Shown here: positions 6,827 through 11,074 of the stretch, piece by piece
How positions within the stretch are numbered: position 1 is the first letter of the stretch
How the letters are laid out: every line of letters starts with the position of its first letter
Source of the DNA: Pseudomonadota bacterium
GTDB lineage: Bacteria; Pseudomonadota; Zetaproteobacteria; Mariprofundales; Mariprofundaceae
Reading direction: 5' to 3'
Length of the DNA: 11,074 nt
NCBI GenBank assembly: GCA_002401635.1
Contig: NVTQ01000025.1
Span: 1-11,074, forward strand
The notes under the pieces: generated by a model
What the model was told of the DNA's origin: nothing
Databases searched by the model: none
The model's input: only the letters and a program-made list of their open reading frames with translations
Program-made: the position numbers and the translations under genes

Positions 6827-6987
6827 GGGAACCTCGAAAAACCTAGTTATTTCGTTAAGCTTGTCTTTTTCACCTGTAGCGGTGTTGGATAAAGCGTGCA
6901 ATAGCTAAGGCTATTCCCCATTTTACCCGCCTTGCTACAAGCAAAAAACACCGACGCTTAACTCAGACGAGGCTTTTCGAGGCTCCC
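6827..6987. mobile_element. 161-bp palindromic MITE-like insertion with TATA target duplication
   Basis: The terminal inverted repeats are GGGAACCTCGAAAA (6827-6840) and TTTTCGAGGCTCCC (6974-6987), 13 of 14 matching. TATA flanks both sides (6823-6826 and 6988-6991). The first ParE copy has the equivalent site uninterrupted, CTATAAATTTAAAC at 6171-6184, giving an empty-site control. The whole element is an imperfect palindrome: GTTAAGC/GCTTAAC-type words, TGTAGC/GCTACA and AATAGC/GCTATT recur in mirrored order, and the centre is the TAAG at 6906-6909, exactly the midpoint. It carries no transposase, so it would depend on one acting in trans. The end sequence recalls DDE transposon ends of the IS5 type, but the parent family is not established. 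Confidence 0.85.
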
Positions 6988-7079
6988 TATAGATTTAACA
7001 AGAGAATGTGCGAATCAAGACAGGACAATCGCATTAAAAAACACAGTTTTTCATTATATTTTCAAGCAAACTCCGTAGC

Positions 7080-7149
7080 GTCATGCCCGAATGCCTTTAT
7101 CGGGCATCCATCAAAGACATGGATTCCCGATAAAAACCTCGGGAATGAC
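7080..7149. repeat. 70-bp imperfect palindrome with GTCATNCCCG ends
   Basis: The left arm runs GTCATGCCCGAATGCC then TTTATCGGGCATCCAT. The right arm, reverse-complemented, runs GTCATTCCCGAGG then TTTTTATCGGGAATCCAT. The arms of about 31 bp are separated by CAAAGAC. Each arm also contains its own CCCGA...TCGGG inverted repeat, so the element is a palindrome of palindromes. GTCATTCCCG...CGGGAATGAC elements are a widespread class of proteobacterial intergenic repeats (known from memory, not searched). Confidence 0.7.
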
Positions 7150-7263
7150 CAACTTTATTAACACGCGTCAGAGTAAAAAAAAGGCTTTTTTTGACCTAAA
7201 TACACGACTTATGCTCTGATAAAGCGCAACTGAATTTTAATACGATTGCCCTGGATTTTGGAC

Positions 7264-7278
7264 TGTCAAGGCTTGACA
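7264..7278. repeat. Perfect palindrome TGTCAAGGCTTGACA
   Basis: Seven-bp arms meet around a single G. Outer GATTTT (ending at 7257) and AAAATC (from 7286) extend the symmetry with unequal gaps. It could be a binding site or part of a foldback repeat. No gene starts nearby in an orientation that would make it an obvious operator. Confidence 0.4.
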
Positions 7279-7412
7279 AAGCGCTAAAATCGAACCCATT
7301 GGGAAAGGGCGTACACGCGGCACTTCGTTGCGTTTTTCAGCCCAATTTACCCTTATCTGGGCACCTTTCACACAGGCCTCGCCTGCTCGTAAATTTACAA
7401 ATTCTTCTTCGC

Positions 7413-7595
7413 TTATTCTTTATAATTGCCCAAAACACAATGCTTGGTAAAGGTGCCTGCTTCTTGCATTGTCCACTCACTTTGAGACTTATCTTTCATA
7501 TCCTTGCACCATGATTCACTGCTAGGCTCGGCAGAACATCCCGAAAGTAGTGATGCCAGAAATAGTAAGCACATAGCAACTACGGTTTTTTTCAT
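7413..7595 (-). CDS. Small DUF3012-type lipoprotein, copy A
   Basis: This 60-residue protein starts MKKTVVAMCLLFLASLLSGC, a lipoprotein signal peptide with lipobox LLSGC and acylated Cys20. The mature part is about 41 residues with WC near 29-30, MKDKSQSEWTMQEAG and TKHCV near 50-54. The WC..MK.K....W...EA...KHC pattern is that of the DUF3012 family of small lipoproteins, whose function is unknown. The start is fixed by a GAGGAGG ribosome site 5 nt before the ATG at 7595; a longer frame upstream to 7673 is not used. It is 48 of 60 residues identical to copy B. It lies behind a truncated duplicate of the aminotransferase 3' end, so it is probably expressed only from a local or read-through promoter. 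Confidence 0.8.
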   Translation of the reverse strand: MKKTVVAMCLLFLASLLSGCSAEPSSESWCKDMKDKSQSEWTMQEAGTFTKHCVLGNYKE

Positions 7596-7623
7596 ATTGA
7601 CCTCCTCAGCTAACCCAAATTGT

Positions 7624-7716
7624 TCATATCGAACTTGCATAAGCAGCTCTCGCCGCCGCAATGGCAACACCATGATTCACAGGCGCATGCAATCGTGCCA
7701 ACACATCATCCAATGC
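7624..7716 (-). pseudogene. Duplicated C-terminal fragment of the class V aminotransferase
   Basis: The minus strand encodes ALDDVLARLHAPVNHG, then VAIAAARAAYASSI and a stop. This is the last 30 residues of the aminotransferase ending at 8082 with two changes: S-to-A and loss of one Leu near the end. It lies upstream of lipoprotein copy A exactly as the real 3' end lies upstream of copy B. The similarity stops abruptly near 7718, next to a tandem repeat. It cannot make a functional enzyme and marks the edge of a segmental duplication of the aminotransferase-lipoprotein junction. Confidence 0.85.
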
Positions 7717-7718
7717 CG

Positions 7719-7762
7719 TAGGGAGAGGGTCATAGGGAGAGGGTCAATAGGGAGAGGGTCAA
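7719..7762. repeat. Three tandem 14-15-bp repeats TAGGGAGAGGGTCAA
   Basis: The unit TAGGGAGAGGGTCA(A) occurs at 7719-7732, 7733-7747 and 7748-7762 without other changes. The repeat abuts the end of the aminotransferase fragment on one side and overlaps the 20-bp dispersed motif (7755-7774) on the other. It appears to have grown from the AGGGTCAA end of that motif by slippage. Confidence 0.85.
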
Positions 7763-7774
7763 GTCTTGCAATCA
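7755..7774 (-). repeat. Short dispersed motif, minus copy of an inverted pair
   Basis: Reads TGATTGCAAGACTTGACCCT on the minus strand, 19 of 20 identical to the plus copy at 6494-6513. The two copies enclose ParE copy 2, the MITE-like element and lipoprotein copy A. Confidence 0.55.
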
Positions 7775-7783
7775 TGTATTTCT

Positions 7784-7855
7784 TCAAGCTATTCGCATCG
7801 TTACCTTATGCTCAAGTTTGGTAAGGATATTAACAAGCATATCAATGGAAAATCG
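7784..7855 (-). pseudogene. Relic of a HigA/XRE-type (HTH_37-like) antitoxin C-terminus
   Basis: Twenty-three codons and a TGA encode RFSIDMLVNILTKLE then HKVTMRIA. An RFSxDxLVxxLxxLxxxVxxRxA ending is characteristic of small XRE antitoxins of the HigA/HTH_37 kind, in which RFSLD..V..L begins the last helix. Nothing of the rest of the gene remains: the similarity begins exactly at the GGGGACGG motif (7855-7868), and the frame meets a stop inside the lipoprotein stop region. It is therefore read as a leftover of another toxin-antitoxin module cut by rearrangement. The match is from memory of the family pattern and the stretch is short. Confidence 0.5.
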
Positions 7856-7868
7856 GGGACGGTTTATT
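7855..7868 (-). repeat. Short dispersed motif, inverted right copy
   Basis: Reads AATAAACCGTCCCC on the minus strand and pairs with AATAAAACCGTCCCC at 5524-5538. It overlaps the stop codon of lipoprotein copy B and forms the truncation point of the antitoxin relic. Confidence 0.45.
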
Positions 7869-8046
7869 CTTTATAATTACCTAAAACACAATGTTTGGTA
7901 AATATCCCAGCTTCTTTCATTGTCCACTCACTTTGAGACTTCTGTTTCATCTCATTACACCATGATTCACTGCCAGGCTCAGCAGAACATCCCGAAAGTA
8001 GCGGTGCCAGAAATAATAAAAACACAACAACCATCATTTTTTTCAT
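7864..8046 (-). CDS. Small DUF3012-type lipoprotein, copy B
   Basis: A 60-residue lipoprotein starting MKKMMVVVFLLFLAPLLSGC, with lipobox LLSGC and Cys20. Mature part SAEPGSESWCNEMKQKSQSE then WTMKEAGIFTKHCVLGNYKE, with cysteines C30 and C53 as in copy A. It should be exported and anchored to a membrane by acylation. It belongs with the DUF3012-like small lipoproteins of unknown function. The start at 8046 has a perfect AGGAGG 5 nt upstream; an upstream extension to 8085 overlaps the aminotransferase stop and is unlikely. With only 35 nt after the aminotransferase stop it probably ends that operon, and this is likely the original location from which copy A was duplicated. Confidence 0.82.
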   Translation of the reverse strand: MKKMMVVVFLLFLAPLLSGCSAEPGSESWCNEMKQKSQSEWTMKEAGIFTKHCVLGNYKE

Positions 8047-8081
8047 ATTAGCCTCCTCAGCTAAAAACATTCCCCGCTTGT

Positions 8082-9269
8082 TCATATTAAAGAACTTGCA
8101 TAAGCAGCTCTCGCCGACGCAATGGCAACGCCATGATTCACAGGTGCGTGTAAACGTGCCAATACATCATCCAATGCTGCAAGGCATTTAAAGACATTTT
8201 CTTTGCGACAAGCATAACCCATCAAACCAATACGCCATACCTTACCTGCCATCACGCCCAAGCCTGCACCAATTTCCAATTGATAATCCTGAAGCAACAA
8301 GCTCCGCACAGTTGCATCATCCACACCTTCAGGAATCCGCACCGCATTAAGCTGCGGCAACCGCTCCGCTACAGGCACAACAAAATCCAAGCCCACCGCC
8401 TCAAGCCCTGCTTTTAGAGCTTGGTGATGTCGCTGGTGTCGTGCCCATACCTGCTCAAGACCTTCTTCTTTAAGTAGCAATAATGATTCATGCAAGGCAT
8501 ATAGTGCATTCACTGGTGCTGTATGGTGATAAGATCGCTTGTCTGAAGAACCCCAATAACCCATTACCAAATTCAAATCTAAAAGCCAACTTTGCACTGT
8601 TGTTTTACGTTTTTTAATCACATCCAAAGCCGCATCATTCAATGACAACGGCGATAAACCTGGTGTGCATGAGAGACATTTTTGTGTGCCCGAATACACC
8701 GCGTCCACACCCCAATCATCCACCCGCAACGCTGTACCTCCCAGAGAAGTCACTGCATCCACAATGGTTAAACAATCATAACGGTGCGCCACCTCACACA
8801 TGGCTTCCACATCCGTACTTGCACCCGTTGAAGTTTCTGCATGCACAAATGCGACAAAACGTGCCGCTGGATGAGCTTTAAGAGCATCTTCCAACTTATT
8901 CGCATCACATGCCCTACCCCAATCATCATTCACCATAATCGCCGTCGCACCACAGCGTTCAACATTTTCTTTCATGCGTCCACCGAACACGCCATTTTGA
9001 CATACAATAACCGTATCACCAGCCTCTAACAAGTTCACAAAGCATGTTTCCATACCTGCGGAGCCTGGTGCGGATACTGCAATGGCAAGTTCATTTTGCG
9101 TTTGAAATGCATATTGCAAAAGACTTTTCACTTCATCCATCATGGTTACAAACAAAGGATCAAGATGCCCAATCGTTGGGCGAGACATGGCGGCTAAAAT
9201 ACGCGGAGGAACATCCGAAGGTCCTGGTCCCATCAATGTGCGTTGTGGTGGGTAAAATGATGTAATCAT
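8082..9269 (-). CDS. Class V aminotransferase, alanine/serine-glyoxylate type
   Basis: This 395-residue PLP enzyme has the fold-type I class V layout. MGPGPSDVPPRILAAMSRPT at 13-32 and GHLDPLF at 34-40 mark the N-terminal substrate region, SAPGSAGMET near 66-75 the PLP phosphate loop, and DAVTSLGG near 171-178 the pyridine-binding Asp171. SGTQKCLSCTPGLSPLSL carries the expected Schiff-base Lys197, and VWRIGLMGY the carboxylate-binding Arg346. These match alanine-glyoxylate and serine-glyoxylate aminotransferases, which make glycine from glyoxylate; the exact amino donor cannot be read. The ATG overlaps the coaE stop as ATGA. The product could feed the glycine cleavage system encoded at the other end of the window. 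Its last 30 codons recur as a fragment at 7624-7716. Phosphoserine transaminase or cysteine desulfurase are less likely given the GPGPS...GHLDPLF motifs. Confidence 0.9.
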   Translation of the reverse strand: MITSFYPPQRTLMGPGPSDVPPRILAAMSRPTIGHLDPLFVTMMDEVKSLLQYAFQTQNELAIAVSAPGSAGMETCFVNLLEAGDTVIVCQNGVFGGRMKENVERCGATAIMVNDDWGRACDANKLEDALKAHPAARFVAFVHAETSTGASTDVEAMCEVAHRYDCLTIVDAVTSLGGTALRVDDWGVDAVYSGTQKCLSCTPGLSPLSLNDAALDVIKKRKTTVQSWLLDLNLVMGYWGSSDKRSYHHTAPVNALYALHESLLLLKEEGLEQVWARHQRHHQALKAGLEAVGLDFVVPVAERLPQLNAVRIPEGVDDATVRSLLLQDYQLEIGAGLGVMAGKVWRIGLMGYACRKENVFKCLAALDDVLARLHAPVNHGVAIASARAAYASSLI

Positions 9270-9859
9270 GAAGACTCCTTGCTTAACTGCTCTGATAGCT
9301 GCACGACCTGTTGTTGTAAGGCTTGCAATGAGCCATCATTGTGCAAAATATAATCGGCATGTTTGTGGCGCATGTTATCATCACACTGGCGCTCAATAAT
9401 CTGGTTGAACATCGCTTCATTCTGTTTACCACGCATTAAAACACGTTTTTTACGCACGGATTGATCAGCAAGCACGACAATCAACCCGTCCATGCGCGAT
9501 ACGCCACCCGATTCCAACAATACCGATGCCTCAATGATTACATAAGAAGCATGCTGTTTTTTTAACCATTGCTGCTCATAAGCGGCTATTTCAGGGTGTA
9601 AGATAGCGTTCAAACGCGCTGTTTTATCAGCATCACAAAAAGCCCGCGCCGCCAAAGTTTTACGATCGATATGACCTTGAGAAGTTTGAATATCCGTGCC
9701 AAATGCATGCATCAATGCAGCTTGAACCTTTGGGCTATCAAGTAATTCTCGTCCAACAGCATCCAAATCAAGCACAGGAATTTCCATATCAGCAAACATC
9801 TTGGCAACCGTACTTTTGCCGCTGCCAATGCCTCCTGTTAGCGCGATGGCTCGCGTCAT
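9266..9859 (-). CDS. coaE: Dephospho-CoA kinase
   Basis: CoaE phosphorylates dephospho-CoA at the 3' ribose hydroxyl with ATP, the last step of coenzyme A synthesis in the cytoplasm. The N-terminus MTRAIALTGGIGSGKSTVAK contains the P-loop GGIGSGKST. VLDLDAVGRELLD supplies the conserved substrate-site Asp, IDRKTLAARAF and LHPEI follow, then VLLESGG in the lid region, and the end HADYILHNDGSLQALQQQV is typical. I chose the ATG at 9859 (197 residues) because it fits the family start; GTG codons at 9871 and 9868 would add only MVRS-type residues. It follows pilD by 13 nt and overlaps the aminotransferase by ATGA. A pilD-coaE arrangement is common in proteobacteria. Confidence 0.96.
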   Translation of the reverse strand: MTRAIALTGGIGSGKSTVAKMFADMEIPVLDLDAVGRELLDSPKVQAALMHAFGTDIQTSQGHIDRKTLAARAFCDADKTARLNAILHPEIAAYEQQWLKKQHASYVIIEASVLLESGGVSRMDGLIVVLADQSVRKKRVLMRGKQNEAMFNQIIERQCDDNMRHKHADYILHNDGSLQALQQQVVQLSEQLSKESS

Positions 9860-9872
9860 GCTTCGCACCACA

Positions 9873-10658
9873 TTATAACCCTTGCTTGCCCATAATCAGT
9901 GCCATATACCATTGCAAAAACTGCTCTCCCCATAAAAAATACAGCATGCCTGCCAAAGCTAGATAAGGCCCAAATGGAATTTGGGTTTGCCTGTCTTTGT
10001 TCGCTATTTTTAAATATACAATACCGACCACCGCGCCTACAAAAGACGATGCAAAGACAATAAATGGCAGTGCCTCCCAGCCCATAAAGGCTCCCAGCAT
10101 GGCGAGCAGCTTAAAATCACCATACCCCATGCCTTCTTTACCCGTAAACAATAAGAAAACCCGCGCCACCAGCCAGAATACACCATACCCCGCTACTGCA
10201 CCAATCGCCGCTTCCTGCAAGAAACCAAACCACCATGCAAATAACAAACCAACAACAATGCCTGGCAAGGTCAAAACATTGGGTAACAAACCTGTTTCAA
10301 GGTCAATCAGTGTCAAAATCCACAACAGACTAATTAATACAATCGCCTGTAATAACACTGGCGAAAAGCCATAATGATATGCCAGCCAAGCCCAGCTGAT
10401 GCCCATCAAGGCTTCTAAGAAAGGATAGCGCACTGAAATGCTACCTGAGCAATGTCTACATTTCCCGCCCAATATTAGCCATGAAAACAATGGTATATTG
10501 TCATACCAAGCAATGTCATGCCCACAAGCAGGGCAATGACTACCAGGGAATGCCACCGATTCCCTTCGTGGAATACGATACACACAAACATTGGCAAAAC
10601 TGCCAACCATCAAACCCACAAATCCACACATCACAACAATAAAAAGTTGCACGTCCAT
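9873..10658 (-). CDS. pilD: Type IV prepilin peptidase / N-methyltransferase
   Basis: PilD is an inner-membrane aspartic protease that cleaves the leader of type IV prepilins and type II secretion pseudopilins and methylates the new N-terminus. The 261-residue protein begins with a membrane segment (about 5-25) ending in GSFANVCVYRIPRRES. It has the zinc-type cysteines C42, C45, C67 and C70 in the cytoplasmic domain (HCPACG and CRHC). It then has a series of hydrophobic segments with the two catalytic aspartates in LIDLETGLLPNVLTLP (D119) and GMGYGDFKLLAMLGAFMGW (D181). Both halves of the enzyme, methylase domain and peptidase domain, are present. It starts 1 nt after the pilR stop codon and precedes coaE, fitting a pilus regulation and processing operon. 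Confidence 0.96.
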   Translation of the reverse strand: MDVQLFIVVMCGFVGLMVGSFANVCVYRIPRRESVAFPGSHCPACGHDIAWYDNIPLFSWLILGGKCRHCSGSISVRYPFLEALMGISWAWLAYHYGFSPVLLQAIVLISLLWILTLIDLETGLLPNVLTLPGIVVGLLFAWWFGFLQEAAIGAVAGYGVFWLVARVFLLFTGKEGMGYGDFKLLAMLGAFMGWEALPFIVFASSFVGAVVGIVYLKIANKDRQTQIPFGPYLALAGMLYFLWGEQFLQWYMALIMGKQGL

Positions 10659-10659
10659 A

Positions 10660-11074
10660 TCAATCGCCTTTCATACGTAGTTTTTTCATACGGTAACGAA
10701 TCGAACGAAAACTAATACCCAGTAATTTGGCTGCTTTTGTCGCATTACCACCCGTTTCAGCCAAAGCTTCTGAAATAAGTTGCCGCTCTACACCCTCAAC
10801 AACCTCATCCAAATTACTATCCGCGCGCTGCATAATATCCAAACCGATCCCTGTTGCATCACTGACCGCATAAAATTCATCCAGCAATGATACATCCAGT
10901 TCATGATCATCTGACAATGCAATCAAACGCTGTAACAAATTTTCTAGCTCCCGAACATTGCCCAACAATGGCAACGTCATTAATCGTTTCATGCATGCGT
11001 CAGGCACATCCACATTGCCACCCGCTCGTTTAATCAATGCTGAAACCAAGTCAGGTATATCTTCACGCCGCTGT
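10660..11074 (-). CDS. pilR: Sigma-54 response regulator, C-terminal part (PilR-like), partial
   Basis: The frame is open to the window edge, so only the last 137 residues are seen. RREDIPDLV and LLGNVRELENLLQRL are the end of a sigma-54 AAA+ domain (the latter includes the GNVRELEN motif, although the usual WP before GNVREL is PLL here). The last 45 residues, with LISEALAETGGNATKAAKLL then GISFRSIRYRMKKL, form a Fis-type helix-turn-helix. The GISFRSIRYR.KK ending is the one seen in PilR, which activates pilin transcription from sigma-54 promoters with its partner kinase PilS. A TTG at 11049 is a Leu codon inside the domain, not a start. Position 1 nt before pilD supports a type IV pilus role. 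The receiver domain lies outside the window. Confidence 0.88.
   Translation of the reverse strand, partial: QRREDIPDLVSALIKRAGGNVDVPDACMKRLMTLPLLGNVRELENLLQRLIALSDDHELDVSLLDEFYAVSDATGIGLDIMQRADSNLDEVVEGVERQLISEALAETGGNATKAAKLLGISFRSIRYRMKKLRMKGD

Larger units (their letters stand above)
7019..7412. other. Non-coding repeat-rich stretch
   Basis: After the homology to the first ParE copy ends near 7018, this 394-bp region has no believable gene. It holds the 70-bp GTCAT...ATGAC palindrome (7080-7149), TCAGAG/CTCTGA arms around an A-tract/T-tract (7168-7219), the palindrome at 7264-7278, and GTAAATTTAC at 7389-7398. It probably consists of several dispersed repeats inserted next to each other. 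A 71-codon plus-strand frame within it shows no family likeness. Confidence 0.55.

Noticed and set aside
6719..7020. CRISPR or other regularly spaced repeat array
   Set aside because: The repeats in the island are inverted or tandem without unique regular spacers, and no cas-like gene is present.
7299..7514. Plus-strand 71-codon frame as a gene
   Set aside because: It overlaps lipoprotein copy A in antisense, has no Shine-Dalgarno sequence and shows low-complexity basic and aromatic content.
7504..7824. Plus-strand 106-codon frame
   Set aside because: It is antisense to lipoprotein copy A and runs over the aminotransferase fragment, tandem repeat and antitoxin relic; no domain was recognised.

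Overview
The window looks like a chromosomal segment of a Gram-negative proteobacterium of medium GC. It encodes a type IV prepilin peptidase, a PilR-type sigma-54 activator, lipoproteins with a lipobox, and a two-subunit glycine decarboxylase. The gene mix would suit a chemolithoautotroph (for example a Zetaproteobacterium or an autotrophic gammaproteobacterium), but that placement is a guess from gene content only.

Layout. (1) Positions 1-81 hold the last codons of an unidentified plus-strand gene, convergent with what follows. (2) Positions 117-5411 are one minus-strand operon transcribed folD > gcvT > gcvH > gcvPA > gcvPB. It is tightly packed, with an 8-nt folD/gcvT overlap and an ATGA overlap of gcvPA/gcvPB. 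A good sigma-70 promoter lies at 5474-5501. The only sizeable internal gap, gcvH-gcvPA, is filled by a 54-nt foldback sequence. (3) Positions ~5520-7863 are an accessory island rich in repeats. It holds a Phd/YefM-ParE toxin-antitoxin pair with a palindromic operator, a second ParE copy without antitoxin, a 161-bp palindromic MITE-like insertion, several other foldback repeats, a tandem 15-bp repeat, a relic of a HigA-like antitoxin, and a duplicated lipoprotein gene carrying a fragment of the neighbouring aminotransferase. (4) Positions 7864-11074 are a second minus-strand operon, pilR (partial) > pilD > coaE > class V aminotransferase > DUF3012-type lipoprotein. Its junctions are 1 nt apart, 13 nt apart, ATGA-overlapping and 35 nt apart.

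How the genes fit together. GcvT, GcvH and GcvPA/PB oxidise glycine to CO2, ammonia and methylene-tetrahydrofolate, and FolD converts that folate to the methenyl and formyl forms. The aminotransferase on the other side of the island resembles alanine/serine-glyoxylate aminotransferases and could supply glycine from glyoxylate. Together they would make a C2 salvage route (inference). PilR and PilD belong to type IV pilus regulation and assembly, and CoaE makes coenzyme A.

The most interesting part is the island. The insertion in the second ParE copy can be read directly because the first copy serves as its empty site. The MITE-like element is flanked by TATA on both sides, while the paralogous site has a single TATA. 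No completely new gene system was recognised; the novelty lies in the small mobile and repeat elements.
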